NCBI RefSeq assembly: GCF_004005855.1
Contig: NZ_SACL01000004.1
Span: 372,001-436,000, forward strand
Direction of reading: 5' to 3'
Length of the DNA: 64,000 nt
DNA from: Rhodovarius crocodyli
Lineage (GTDB): Bacteria; Pseudomonadota; Alphaproteobacteria; Acetobacterales; Acetobacteraceae
Position 1 is the stretch's first letter, and the number at the start of each line of letters is the position of its first letter. The notes beneath the pieces were generated by a model. It was not told where the DNA came from, ran no database searches, and saw only the letters and a program-made list of their open reading frames with translations. Positions 21,975 through 31,208 of the stretch are shown here, one piece after another. A program made the translations under genes and the position numbers.

Positions 21975-22613
21975 ATGCTGCTGAGCCTGCTGAAGGTGGA
22001 TGAGGAGCGCAGGCTGGTTTACGCCCGCGCCGCCACCTCCGAACCCGACCGTTCCGGCGAGATGCTGGACTATGCCACCGCCAAGCCCGCCTTCGAGGAA
22101 TGGTCGCGCGGCATCGAGGAGGCCTCGGGCGGCCTGTCGAAAGGCAACCTCCGCGTCCAGCACGATCCCAAGAGCGTCGCCGGCAAGATCGTGGACATGA
22201 GCTTCGACGACGCCAACGAGGCCGTCGATGTGGTCTGCAAGGTCGTGTCGGACGAGGCCTGGAAGATGTGCCTCGAGGGCTGCTTCACCGGTCTGTCCAT
22301 CGGAGGCGGCTACGCCAGGAAGTGGAAGGACGAGAGCACCGGCCTGACGAAGTACACGCCGCGCCTCACCGAGATCTCGCTGGTCGACAACCCCTGCATC
22401 CCCGGCGCCCGCATCATCCGGCTGGAGAAGGCCGACGGCGCAGTGGCCGACCTGCTGCTGAAGGGCCGCGCGCGGTCGTTCGACGAGATCCTGCCGCTGC
22501 CCGCCTTCCGCAGTTTCGAGGAGGTGCTGAAGGCCGCCCCGCGCCCCCGCACCTTCGAGGATGTCCTCCGGAAGGGCGGCACCGCTATCTGCGCGGCGAG
22601 GCCGCTGCACTGA
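21975..22613 (+). CDS. Prohead protease (XkdF-/S78-like)
   Basis: A serine protease that cleaves scaffold and capsid precursors during head maturation. The pattern fits HK97-fold prohead proteases: VYARAATSEPDRSGEMLDY, catalytic His in RVQHDP (H63), a beta core, FTGLSIGGGY, and catalytic Ser in LTEISLVDNP (S135). The 212-residue length suits the XkdF-like group. The ATG at 21975 follows AGGGAG. It overlaps the next small gene by one base (TGATG). Confidence 0.82.
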   Translation: MLLSLLKVDEERRLVYARAATSEPDRSGEMLDYATAKPAFEEWSRGIEEASGGLSKGNLRVQHDPKSVAGKIVDMSFDDANEAVDVVCKVVSDEAWKMCLEGCFTGLSIGGGYARKWKDESTGLTKYTPRLTEISLVDNPCIPGARIIRLEKADGAVADLLLKGRARSFDEILPLPAFRSFEEVLKAAPRPRTFEDVLRKGGTAICAARPLH

Positions 22614-22792
22614 TGCCGGTCTTCGAGCGCAAGTCCCCGGCGCCACCGGCCACCGATCCCGGCCAGGCCTTCGTGGTCCAGACCCTGGCCAAGGTCGCGG
22701 CCGGGCAGAACCTACCCCGCCTGGCGCCCACCCCTGCCGCGCTCAACAGCGCCTTCCGTAACCCGCTGGTGATCCCCCCGGAGGAAACCTGA
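22613..22792 (+). CDS. Small Pro/Ala-rich head-region protein, 59 aa
   Basis: It is coupled at both ends by one-base overlaps. The product is proline-rich (ERKSPAPPATDPG) with a short helix (FVVQTLAKVAAG). It could be a linker or a minor head protein. No family is recognised. Confidence 0.5.
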   Translation: MPVFERKSPAPPATDPGQAFVVQTLAKVAAGQNLPRLAPTPAALNSAFRNPLVIPPEET

Positions 22793-25700
22793 TGGCGCGT
22801 TGCCGCTGGACCCCAGAGCTGATTGGCGACCTGCGCATGCGGGTAATGCGCCACAACCAGACGCCCGGCACCCAGAAGGTGCGCCTCGAGGAGCTGAAGA
22901 AGGCCTTCGCCGCGCGCGCCAGGGGTGCGGAGCCCATGGCGGCCGGGATGAAGGCGGTGGATCGCCTGCTGCTGGCCAAGGCGGACGACGATCAGCCCCG
23001 TGAGTCCAACGGCCGCTTCGCGCGCAGTGGTGCTCCCGACATGTCCGGCCAGGGCCGGTTCTATCGGGATGTCGCCACGCCCTTCCAGCATCGGCAGCTG
23101 CGTGAGCAGAACGCCGGCTATGAGGCGGCCAACCAGACCGTCATCCCCGAGACGCGCTATGGCCAGTTCCTTCCTGGCGCGCTGGCGGCAGCGTCGCTGG
23201 CGAGTGCCGCGGTCGATGGCGCCACCGCCAAGTTCGGCCGCAAGCCGAAGCTGAACCTGCCGAACAGCCTGGATGCGCTGCGCCTGGCGGCCCGTGCTGC
23301 GACCCTCGGCCGCGAGAACATTGCCAGCAAGGGGCTGAAGCAGGCCTCCCGCGCCTATAACGCCCTGTATGAAGACGGGGCCCTGGTGCCGGCAAAGCTT
23401 GTTCGGCGCTATTCAGACAAGAAGGTAGCGCGGATCGCGGCCCAGCCTACCAAGACCGCTGCCGAGCGCTTTCTCCGCTCCAGCAAGATCCTCCGCACCA
23501 AGATCGGGGGCCGCGTGGGCGCGGCGCTGACGGCCGCCGCCTTCCCTGGCGCCATCTTCGCCCCTCTCGCCTACGGCACCGGCCAGGCTATCGGCCCCGC
23601 CATCGACAGCGCGGTGGGCGGCCGCACCGTGAACAAGGCCAACACCGTGGAAGATCTCGCCAAGCGCTGGAAGCTTGCCAGCCTGACCGGCGCCGCGCGC
23701 CGCGCCCTGACCGGCTTCTCCCCCAGCGCCTCGCCCCTGGTGCAGGCGCGGCAGGCCATCAGCGGCCCCGCCGGCATCGCCGCGAACCGCGTAAAGCGCC
23801 ACAACCTCGGCACCTTCGGGCGCGTGGGCACCCAGGCCGCTGCCGCCGCTGCTGGTGCCGGTGCCGCCGGCACGGCCGCCTGGGCTGCGGCCAGCCTCGG
23901 CCCACGCGTGTTCTACCGCGACGAGGACGGCAAATTCACCTCGAAGGAGAAGGCCGTCATCACTGGCGTCGCGGGTGTCGCTGGTGCTGCTGCTGGCCTG
24001 CTGGCAGGCCGCCGCGCCGTGGGCAATTTCGCCCGGGAGGCCCAGCGCCGCGCCACCGCCGCATTCGAGGCGCCGGCCACCGGGAAGGTGAAGAGTTCGG
24101 ACGGCGTGTTCGACGCCATGCGCACCCGACTGGAGGGTGTGGACCGCCGCGCGGCCACCGGTCGAGGCACGCCGACGCCCGAGCAGGCTGCCGCCGCCAA
24201 CCGCGCGCTGGACAGCGGAGCCGGGGATCGCCGCAACCTGTCCGACATGCTGGCCGCGCGCATGGAGGCCCGGACCAAGGGCGCCACCATGACCCGAGCC
24301 GAGGCGATCGAGGCGCGCAGCGCGTCGGGTGAGCTGGCGCGGCTGTATGGCAGCAAGGCCAACCGCACGCGGCGCCAAGCCGCGATCGCGGCGGCAACCA
24401 AGCCCATCGAGGCGCTGACGGTCGCCGCGCGCCAGGGCCCCGCCGCATGGGGCGCGAAGGCGCTGGACGATGTCGAGCGCAGCCAGATCGAGGGGCTGAT
24501 GCGCCTGCCGGCGCGCGGGAAGCCCAGCTGGTGGGATGGTGTCGACAACCCGCGTGATGTGCGCCGGGCCTTCTTCGACACATGGAACAGCACCGGCAGC
24601 CTGGACCAAGCCATCGGCAAGCTGCCTAAGGCGAAGCAGGGCGACCTCAAGGCCATCCGCAGCGCCGTGGACGAGGAGCGCACCGCGTTCGCAGGCCGGG
24701 TGACGGCCTGGGAGACGCAGCGCGTCTCTGCGATCGAGGGCGCCGACAAGGCGGTTGCCAAGGTTCGCGAGCTGGCTGCGAAGAAGACCAAGGCCGCGAA
24801 GGCCCTGGACGACCTGAACGCCATCGATGCCGCCACCCACAAGACGAAGGCGGCGCGCGCAGCGCACGCCGACGCCATCACCGCCGCCGAGAATGAGCTG
24901 GTGCGCGCCGACAAGGCGCTGGCGGGGGCCAAGGAGGCCAGCGCGCGCGCCGAGCGCACCGCGAACCACGCGTCCCGCCTCGACCCGGCCGGCGGCGGCT
25001 TCCACAGCGCCCTGGCCGAGGCCAGCGACGAGGTGCGCGACGCGCTGCGCCCCCGCAACCCCTTCAAGCAGGGCAGCTTCCTCGAGGGGCTGCCCTCCCC
25101 AGCCCGGCTGAAGGAGCTGCGCGACGACGCCACGAAGCGCGCGCTGCTGGCGGAGAACACCCGCCTGGTGGACGAGGCCATGAAGCGCGGCGCCCGGGTG
25201 CGCCAGCTGGTGGACGATGTCGCCACCGAGACCGCCCGAATCAGCGGCACCCGCACCAGCGGCCCTGTGCAGCGGCAGGTGGAGGCAGTGGCGGCCCGCA
25301 TCGCTCCCTACATGGAGAGCATGCAGCGCGACGTGCGCATGCTGCGCGGCGGCGCCAGCGCCTATGTGAATCGCCTCCTGGGCGATGGCCCGGCCAATTG
25401 GGGCACCGCCGCGCGCAACGCCCGCGCCAAGGTGGAGCGCTGGGTGCTGGGGCAGCAGGTCAAAGGCCCGACGGGCACGACGACGCGCGAAGGCGGCGCC
25501 TGGAACTGGGCAAAGCGCAACAAGGGCGCCATTCTGACCGCCGGTGCAGCCGCCGGCGTGCTGGACTACTCGGCCGATGGCCGTGTGAACCTCAACTGGC
25601 GTGGCCTGGGCCGCTTCCGGGATGACCCGCTCTCCGCCGCCGACAGCGCGCGCAAGAACACGGGTGCCTTCTTCCGGATCTACAACCCGGGCGCCGCCAA

Positions 25701-27429
25701 CGAGGCGGTGCTGACGGGCATCACCCTGAAGGGCAAGGACGGCAAGGAGACCTTCGTCACCGGGCGCATCACGCGCGCCGATGGCAGCGAGATCCCGATC
25801 ACCACCGGCGCCGCCGTGGACGACATCACCCGCCAGTTCAATCGCGGCCCCTCCGGAGACGGCGGAGGCGGTGGCGGTGGCAATGCCGGCGGCGAGGGTG
25901 GAGCCGCGGCGCGCGCCAGCGCCCTGTTCGGGAAGCTGAAGTCCGGCGACGCCGTGAAGCGCGAGGAGATCGGCGGCGAGACCTTCCAGCATACCGGGGG
26001 GCAGAACACCCTCTCGAAGGACGACGCCCGCACGCTCATGGCGACCCGGGACCAGTTCAAGACCTCGATGGAGCGGGTAGCCGAGAAGATCGGCAACAAT
26101 GTCGGCGCCCATGCCGGCGACTTCTACCGCGCCCTGGGCCAGCTCATGGGTGAGCCGGGCCGGATCCTGACCATCAATCAGATGCGCCAGGCGCTGGTGG
26201 GCGATAAGGGGCTGTTCGGCACGGGCAGCCGCCTGAACGACAACCTCGACGCCAAGGCGCTGCAGGACAAGCTGAGCGGGCTCGCCGGCACCCTGCCTGC
26301 GCCCCAGGACGCAGAGCAGGCCAAGGCCCTGCGCCGCGCCATGCGGCTGCTGGGCGGCAAGGCCTCCCAGAAGGGGCAGGTCAGCAACTACAGCAGCATC
26401 GACAGCATCATCGATCGCCGCATGAGCAAGAGCGCACCGGGCACGCCTCCTGCAACACACGCCCCTGCCCCGAGCCCGCGCACCCACGGCGAGCTTGATG
26501 ACGAGACCCTCTCGCGCCTCGAGGCGGATCTCCGCCCCCGGTACAGGAATGAGTTGTCGCGGCGCGGCGCGTCCTCGCGCGGGGGCCGCCCTGATGCCGA
26601 TACCGAGCGGCTCATGGCCTACAACGACCGCCTGACCGAGGAAGCGGCGACGCTGTTCAACAGCTTCCGCGACGAGCTGCGCGGCACCCACAGCGCGGCC
26701 GAGGCGCGCCGACTGGCGGCTGAGCAGACCTGGAGCGTGATGACGGCCAGCCTGCCGAACCGCCCCACGAAGAACCCCTTCGCCAAGGCGGCGGGCGGGC
26801 CACTGGCCAAGGCCCTGGACGAGGCTCGCGCCGCCGCGCCGCGCCGCTTCGATGAGGCGAAGATCAGCCGCCACGGCAAGGGCGACGGTCAGGGGGGCGA
26901 GTTCGCCCCGCGCGGCGGCGGGCGTGCGGCCCGTGAGGAGGCCGACGCAGGCCCGCAGCGCCGCCCTGCGCCCGGCGCCCCGCCGGCCAAGGACGAGCGC
27001 GGCTACTTCGAGCCTGTGCGCCTGGGCGCCACGGTCGGCGGCACGGTCGGCAGTCAGGCGGCCTGGGAGCTGTTCAACCGCTACGCCCCCAAGGGCATCA
27101 AGCTGGGCGGCACCGCTGGCCGCTTCGTGCTGGGCATGCTGGCCAGCGTGGCGGGTGGCGTGGGTGGCGCGGCAGCGGGCGAGGCCGCTGGCAGGAAGAC
27201 CTATGACGCCCGGGGCGAGAAGGCACCGGGCTCCTACGAGCAGCCGCAGCGGGACGGCGCCGAGGAAGTCGGCCGGGGTATCGGCGGGTTCCTGGGCGGC
27301 TTCGCCGGCCTTGCCACTGCCAGCGTGCCCGGGGCCATCGCCCTCGGCACCGCAGGCAGCCTGGCCGGTGAGGAGCTGTTCGGCCGCGCCGCGAAGATCG
27401 CCCGCGAGAGATTCGGAGTGGAGCTGTGA
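22792..27429 (+). CDS. Giant structural or ejection-protein candidate, 1545 aa
   Basis: The longest gene in the window, between the protease and scaffold candidates. It carries several Gly/Ala-rich hydrophobic segments (about residues 245-285, 345-370, 390-410) and a C-terminal glycine-zipper region (about 1430-1530, for example GGVGGAAAGEAAG). A central coiled coil covers about 620-725. Short (D)GRF-type motifs, SNGRFARSG near 70 and DEDGKFTSKEK near 383, resemble motifs common in phage head-associated proteins. The size and membrane-active segments suggest a protein packed in the head and injected with DNA. No enzymatic domain is visible. Confidence 0.6.
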   Translation: MARCRWTPELIGDLRMRVMRHNQTPGTQKVRLEELKKAFAARARGAEPMAAGMKAVDRLLLAKADDDQPRESNGRFARSGAPDMSGQGRFYRDVATPFQHRQLREQNAGYEAANQTVIPETRYGQFLPGALAAASLASAAVDGATAKFGRKPKLNLPNSLDALRLAARAATLGRENIASKGLKQASRAYNALYEDGALVPAKLVRRYSDKKVARIAAQPTKTAAERFLRSSKILRTKIGGRVGAALTAAAFPGAIFAPLAYGTGQAIGPAIDSAVGGRTVNKANTVEDLAKRWKLASLTGAARRALTGFSPSASPLVQARQAISGPAGIAANRVKRHNLGTFGRVGTQAAAAAAGAGAAGTAAWAAASLGPRVFYRDEDGKFTSKEKAVITGVAGVAGAAAGLLAGRRAVGNFAREAQRRATAAFEAPATGKVKSSDGVFDAMRTRLEGVDRRAATGRGTPTPEQAAAANRALDSGAGDRRNLSDMLAARMEARTKGATMTRAEAIEARSASGELARLYGSKANRTRRQAAIAAATKPIEALTVAARQGPAAWGAKALDDVERSQIEGLMRLPARGKPSWWDGVDNPRDVRRAFFDTWNSTGSLDQAIGKLPKAKQGDLKAIRSAVDEERTAFAGRVTAWETQRVSAIEGADKAVAKVRELAAKKTKAAKALDDLNAIDAATHKTKAARAAHADAITAAENELVRADKALAGAKEASARAERTANHASRLDPAGGGFHSALAEASDEVRDALRPRNPFKQGSFLEGLPSPARLKELRDDATKRALLAENTRLVDEAMKRGARVRQLVDDVATETARISGTRTSGPVQRQVEAVAARIAPYMESMQRDVRMLRGGASAYVNRLLGDGPANWGTAARNARAKVERWVLGQQVKGPTGTTTREGGAWNWAKRNKGAILTAGAAAGVLDYSADGRVNLNWRGLGRFRDDPLSAADSARKNTGAFFRIYNPGAANEAVLTGITLKGKDGKETFVTGRITRADGSEIPITTGAAVDDITRQFNRGPSGDGGGGGGGNAGGEGGAAARASALFGKLKSGDAVKREEIGGETFQHTGGQNTLSKDDARTLMATRDQFKTSMERVAEKIGNNVGAHAGDFYRALGQLMGEPGRILTINQMRQALVGDKGLFGTGSRLNDNLDAKALQDKLSGLAGTLPAPQDAEQAKALRRAMRLLGGKASQKGQVSNYSSIDSIIDRRMSKSAPGTPPATHAPAPSPRTHGELDDETLSRLEADLRPRYRNELSRRGASSRGGRPDADTERLMAYNDRLTEEAATLFNSFRDELRGTHSAAEARRLAAEQTWSVMTASLPNRPTKNPFAKAAGGPLAKALDEARAAAPRRFDEAKISRHGKGDGQGGEFAPRGGGRAAREEADAGPQRRPAPGAPPAKDERGYFEPVRLGATVGGTVGSQAAWELFNRYAPKGIKLGGTAGRFVLGMLASVAGGVGGAAAGEAAGRKTYDARGEKAPGSYEQPQRDGAEEVGRGIGGFLGGFAGLATASVPGAIALGTAGSLAGEELFGRAAKIARERFGVEL

Positions 27430-27482
27430 CCTTCACGCAATCCGCCGGGGCCTTCTCCGGCCTCACCGCCACTGACCTCGCA

Positions 27483-27501
27483 GTGCCCGCCACACGGGCA
27501 C
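27483..27501 (+). promoter_or_regulatory. Hairpin overlapping late element 5
   Basis: GTGCCCG (27483-27489), a 5-base loop, CGGGCAC (27495-27501): a perfect 7-bp stem ending at the first base of the CTTGCC box. It may act as an operator or a weak terminator for the preceding gene. Confidence 0.5.
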
Positions 27502-27530
27502 TTGCCAGGAAGAGGCGTCTTTCAACCATG
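27501..27530 (+). promoter_or_regulatory. Late promoter-like element 5 (scaffold candidate)
   Basis: CTTGCC at 27501-27506, 16 bases, then CAACCATG at 27523-27530, one base away from the consensus octamer. It lies 66 bases before the chosen start of the scaffold candidate and within a frame that would otherwise extend that gene to a GTG at 27426. Confidence 0.5.
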
Positions 27531-27596
27531 CTGGCAAGGCTCGCGGCGCTGAAGCGGCAATCGGGGCAGAGCGCCCTTCGGAAAGAGGACAGACAC

Positions 27597-28979
27597 ATGA
27601 ACTTCCAGACCCTGATCGGTGCGCTGAAGACGAGCGCGAGCGAGATCGTCGCGAGCGGCGCCACCGATGCCGCCGACCAGCTGGCCAAGAGCATCGACCA
27701 GTTCGCCGGCCGCGCCGCCGGCCTGGTGGTCTCGCCCCCCGAGCAGACCGACCATGTCGGCACCCTGGGCCGCACCTTCGACGAGATGGTGAAGGCGGTG
27801 GGTGTGGTCGAGGACGGCGGCTACGTCCTGATGAAGGGCGGCGCGAAGCCGGATGACGGCAAGATGGAGCTGCTGAAGTGCGGCCTGAACATCGCGGGCG
27901 TGGCGCTGAACCTCATGGCCGCCGAGCAGGCCGCGCCGGCGGGCAGCGAGGACGAAGCCCGCAGCGAGGGCCTGGGCCTGTTCAAGGTGGCCTTCGATGG
28001 TGGTGAGCAGCTGCTGAAGCACTCCCTGGCCGAGGACGGCATGCGCTGGCTGCGCGATCCGGTCGAGGCGACCCAGGAGGGTCAGGACGAGGCGCTGGCC
28101 GCGCTGGCGCTGCTGGGCGTCGATACCGACCGCCTGCTGAAGGCCTTCGAAGAGGCCGAGGGTGGGGATGGCGGTGGTGAACCGGGCGGCGGCGAAGGTG
28201 CTGGCGATGGCGCTGGCGAGGGTGAAGGTGCCGCCGAGGGCGGTGGCGACGACAACCCCATCATGAACATGGCCCGCATGGGCGTGGCCACCATGACCAC
28301 GGCCGGTGCGGTGCTGGAGGCCGGTGGCCAGGAGCTGCCGGAGGATGTCCAGCAGATGCTTTCCCAGATCGCCGAAGCCGGCGCGCTGATCACGACTCAC
28401 GCCGACCACCTGGCCCAGCTGCATGCGGCCGAGGAAGGCGAGGACGAGGGTGAGGGTGAGGACAGCGAACTCGAGCCCGAGGATGGTGCGGGTGAGGGCG
28501 AGGACGAGGGCGCACCCACTGGCGAGAAGGAACCGCCCGCCAAGGGTGATGAAGGCGACGGCGACAAGCCCGGCGCCGAGGCCGACGCCAAGCCCGGGTC
28601 CGCGCCGCCCACCGGCAAGGAGGGAGACGAGGGCAAGAAGAAGCCCAAGGCCCGCGAGCCCGAAATGGCCCTGGCGGCCAAGACCGGCGAACTGGCGAAA
28701 ACGGCCGCCGCCTTCCTGGCCAAGGCCCGCCCGGCTGCAGCCCCCGCGCCCGCCCCTGCCCCTGTGCTCCAGGCGCCGCCTGTCCTGCCGGCGAATGCGC
28801 CCGCTGCCCGGGTCGTGCCTGTCTCCAAGGCGGCCGATGGCGGTGGTGAGCCGCTGGCGAAGACGGCCAACGAAAAGACGCTGGAGGAGCTGGCGAAGAT
28901 GTCGCCCACCGAACGTGAGCGCGCCGCGGTCTTCCTGGCACTCCGGGCCCCGCCGATCGAGCTGCCCGCCGCGAATTAA
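27597..28979 (+). CDS. Acidic scaffold or head-decoration candidate, 460 aa
   Basis: I chose the ATG at 27597, which follows AGAGGA; the frame continues to a GTG at 27426, but late element 5 lies in that part. The N-terminal domain (1-180) is helical and ordered (TFDEMVKAVGVVEDGGYVL). Two acidic low-complexity stretches (about 190-225 and 280-360, rich in EGEG and GDG repeats) flank a helical block. The C-terminus is a Pro/Ala linker plus an ELAKMSPTERERAAVFLAL helix. Position between protease and capsid suggests a scaffold cleaved during maturation. Confidence 0.55.
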   Translation: MNFQTLIGALKTSASEIVASGATDAADQLAKSIDQFAGRAAGLVVSPPEQTDHVGTLGRTFDEMVKAVGVVEDGGYVLMKGGAKPDDGKMELLKCGLNIAGVALNLMAAEQAAPAGSEDEARSEGLGLFKVAFDGGEQLLKHSLAEDGMRWLRDPVEATQEGQDEALAALALLGVDTDRLLKAFEEAEGGDGGGEPGGGEGAGDGAGEGEGAAEGGGDDNPIMNMARMGVATMTTAGAVLEAGGQELPEDVQQMLSQIAEAGALITTHADHLAQLHAAEEGEDEGEGEDSELEPEDGAGEGEDEGAPTGEKEPPAKGDEGDGDKPGAEADAKPGSAPPTGKEGDEGKKKPKAREPEMALAAKTGELAKTAAAFLAKARPAAAPAPAPAPVLQAPPVLPANAPAARVVPVSKAADGGGEPLAKTANEKTLEELAKMSPTERERAAVFLALRAPPIELPAAN

Positions 28980-29027
28980 ATCTCATTTCGCGGTCTGATT
29001 TCCTCTAGACCGCGTGCTGATACTCTG

Positions 29028-29064
29028 AAATGCCCTAGGTAGCAGATGGCTCCTGGGGCATTTT
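29028..29064 (+). terminator. Rho-independent terminator before the capsid gene
   Basis: AAATGCCCTAGG (29028-29039) pairs with CCTGGGGCATTT (29052-29063) through 12 positions, with one T-G pair, and ends in TTTT. It separates the scaffold candidate from the major capsid gene. A second hairpin, GCGGTC/GACCGC, lies just upstream (about 28990-29013). Confidence 0.8.
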
Positions 29065-29166
29065 CGCATCCGGTGTCGTGGCCCTTGCGGCCAGCTTACG
29101 TCCCGTATTCCACGCCTAGGGACGAGGCGGCGTTGGCCCCCCGAGGGGGCTCGAGCGTCATCGGAA
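29065..29166 (+). promoter_or_regulatory. Capsid gene leader with possible promoter
   Basis: After the terminator the capsid gene needs its own start or readthrough. CTTGCG (29083-29088) followed by GTATTCCA about 15 bases later is a weak variant of the late motif. A GCCCCC-CGA-GGGGGC hairpin (29136-29150) precedes the start codon. The promoter call is tentative. Confidence 0.3.
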
Positions 29167-30672
29167 ATGAATCCCAATCAGATCTCCGCAGAAGCGATGG
29201 ACGCTCTGCGCGAAGCCCTGTCCAAGGCGGCCACGGGCGACAACCTGCAGAAGACCTTCGTCCAGAGCGGCAACCAGCTCACGGGCCTGACGGCCTTCAG
29301 CCTGGAAGCCCCGGCGAAGCTGTTCTACCCGAAGCTGACCCCCATCCGGAACCGCCTGCCGCGCGTCGGCGGCGGCACCGGCATCCAGGCGAACTGGCGT
29401 GCCATCACCGGGGTCAACACCGGCCGTGCCTCCATCGGCGTGTCCGAAGGCAACCGCGGTCAGATCCAGGCCGTGTCGGTCAAGGAGTACATGGCCTCCT
29501 TCCGCACGCTGGGCATCGACAGCTACGTGACGGCCGAGGCGCAGCGCGCCGCCAACGGGTTCGATGACCCCGAGGCCCGCGCGGTGCAGTCCAACCTGAA
29601 TGCCCTGATGATCGGCGAGGAGCGCGTGCTGCTCGGCGGCCTGGGCACCTGGGGCCTGGGTCAGCCGGTCGGTCTGGCGATCGCGCAGACGACGGGCGGC
29701 AACATCGCCAACACCACGGTCGTCAATGTGCGCGTCTGCGCGCTTACCCTCGAGGGCTACAACCGCGCCAAGGCGGGTGAAGTCGTGGCGCTGCTGACCC
29801 GCACCACGGGCAATGGCGCGACCGACACCTTCGGCGGCGGCTTCTCGATGGCCTCGGCCGCGGTGAACCTGACCGCCAGCGCGGGCAGCACGCTGGTCAG
29901 CGCCAGCTGCACGCCCGTGAAGGGCGCCGTGGCCTACGCCTGGTTCATGGGCGCCAACGCCTCGACCATGTACCTCATGGACGTGACGACCAACAGCGCG
30001 ACGAAGCTGCTGAACTTCCCGGCCGGCACCGAGCCCGCCCTGCCCGCGGACCTGCTGACCAACGACCGCAGCCAGAACCAGCTGGTCCACGACGGCTACT
30101 TCGGCCTGGTGGCGGCGAGCGGCAGCGGTGCCTACTGGTACACGATGCCGAACGGCGCCGGCGGCCTGGGCACGCCTCTGACCTCCGATGGTGCCGGTGG
30201 CATCAAGGAGATCGACGCGGTGCTGCTGTGGTACTGGAACACGCATCGCATGAGCCCCACGCGCATGCTGGTGAGTGGCCGGGAGCTGAACAGCTTCCGT
30301 ACCCTGGGCCTGCTGGGCACCAGTTCCAGCACGCAGCGCTTCACCTGGAACAGCGACCAGCGCGGGGTCCTGCTGAGCGCCAAGGTGCGCGGCTACACGA
30401 ATCCGTTCGCCATGGGCGGGTCCGAGGAGGTCGCGATCGAGCTGCACCCGGACGTGCCCCCGGGCACCATCCTGTTCGAGACGGACAGTCTTCCGTATGA
30501 ACTGCCGGGCGTCGATCAGTTGAATCGCGTCCTGTGCCGCGCGGACTACCACCAGATCGTGTATCCGCAGATTACGCGCCGGAAAGATTTCGGCGTGTAC
30601 ACGGATCAGGTTCTGCAGTGCTACTTCCCGCCTGCGCAGGCCGTGCTGACCAACATCGGCGCGCCCACCTAA
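29167..30672 (+). CDS. Major capsid protein (HK97-fold type)
   Basis: The capsid shell subunit. Support is position (after protease and scaffold candidate, before connectors), isolation between two terminators as expected for a highly expressed gene, and sequence: an N-terminal helical arm (ISAEAMDALREALSKAA), then LFYPKLTPIRNRLPR, a strand-rich core (WRAITGVNTGRASIGVSEG) with a C-terminal YELPGVDQLNRVLCRADYHQIV. A Thr/Ser-rich insertion at about 215-275 resembles an added surface domain. Its 501 residues are long for a bare HK97 fold. The ribosome site is weak (CGGAA). Confidence 0.75.
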   Translation: MNPNQISAEAMDALREALSKAATGDNLQKTFVQSGNQLTGLTAFSLEAPAKLFYPKLTPIRNRLPRVGGGTGIQANWRAITGVNTGRASIGVSEGNRGQIQAVSVKEYMASFRTLGIDSYVTAEAQRAANGFDDPEARAVQSNLNALMIGEERVLLGGLGTWGLGQPVGLAIAQTTGGNIANTTVVNVRVCALTLEGYNRAKAGEVVALLTRTTGNGATDTFGGGFSMASAAVNLTASAGSTLVSASCTPVKGAVAYAWFMGANASTMYLMDVTTNSATKLLNFPAGTEPALPADLLTNDRSQNQLVHDGYFGLVAASGSGAYWYTMPNGAGGLGTPLTSDGAGGIKEIDAVLLWYWNTHRMSPTRMLVSGRELNSFRTLGLLGTSSSTQRFTWNSDQRGVLLSAKVRGYTNPFAMGGSEEVAIELHPDVPPGTILFETDSLPYELPGVDQLNRVLCRADYHQIVYPQITRRKDFGVYTDQVLQCYFPPAQAVLTNIGAPT

Positions 30673-30689
30673 TATTTCGTGGCGACTTG

Positions 30690-30717
30690 AGGCTCCCAGC
30701 CTAGCTGGGGGCCTTTT
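30690..30717 (+). terminator. Rho-independent terminator after the capsid gene
   Basis: AGGCTCCCAGC (30690-30700), loop CTA, GCTGGGGGCCT (30704-30714) and then TTT. The stem has 11 pairs including one T-G. It may let capsid transcripts end here while some polymerase reads on to the connector genes. Confidence 0.8.
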
Positions 30718-30749
30718 GTCGTTCAAGCCCCAGGACAGGGATCGTCCCA

Positions 30750-31205
30750 ATGCCGAAATTCATCACCAAGCCGCCCATCCGCCAGTTCGCCTGCGATCAC
30801 GGCCAGATCGAGGTCGGGGAAGATGGCGCGTTCGAGTTCGAGGCCGGCTCCAACATCCACGCCGCGCTCCTGGGCGCCGGCTACCAGACCATCGAGCTTG
30901 CTGAGGGCATGACCGCACAGGTGGAGGACAGCCTCCCGCCCGTCGCGCTCGCCAGGATCAAGGCCCTGGAGGCAGAGGTCGTCACCTTCAAGGAGTTCGC
31001 CCGCCTCGCGGGTGAACGTGCTGATGCGGCCGAGGCTGTGGCCTTGGCGCTCCGCACCGCCGATGCTGAGCGCCAGGCCAAGGAGGCGACCGAACAACCG
31101 CCGCCGGCCCCGCCGCCCGCGCCGTCGGAGGAGCCCGCCAAGGAGCCGCCGGCCACCGAGCAGACGGACGGCAGCAAGCAGACCAAGCAGCCGGCGAAGC
31201 GGTAA
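30750..31205 (+). CDS. Hypothetical head protein, 151 aa
   Basis: The N-terminal part is strand-rich (RQFACDHGQIEVGEDGAFEF), the centre helical (LARIKALEAEVVTFKEFARLA), and the last 45 residues are a Pro/Glu/Lys low-complexity tail. It directly follows the capsid gene, where decoration or head-completion proteins usually sit. No family match is clear. Confidence 0.55.
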   Translation: MPKFITKPPIRQFACDHGQIEVGEDGAFEFEAGSNIHAALLGAGYQTIELAEGMTAQVEDSLPPVALARIKALEAEVVTFKEFARLAGERADAAEAVALALRTADAERQAKEATEQPPPAPPPAPSEEPAKEPPATEQTDGSKQTKQPAKR

Positions 31206-31208
31206 CCC

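Noticed and set aside
23413-26874. Minus-strand frame of 1153 codons opposite the giant protein
   Set aside because: It is a GC-rich shadow: low-complexity Gly/Ala/Arg composition, no ribosome site, and the plus strand has a coupled gene chain with meaningful motifs.
27426-27596. N-terminal extension of the scaffold candidate to a GTG
   Set aside because: The extension contains late element 5 and a hairpin, and a good ribosome site stands before the ATG at 27597.
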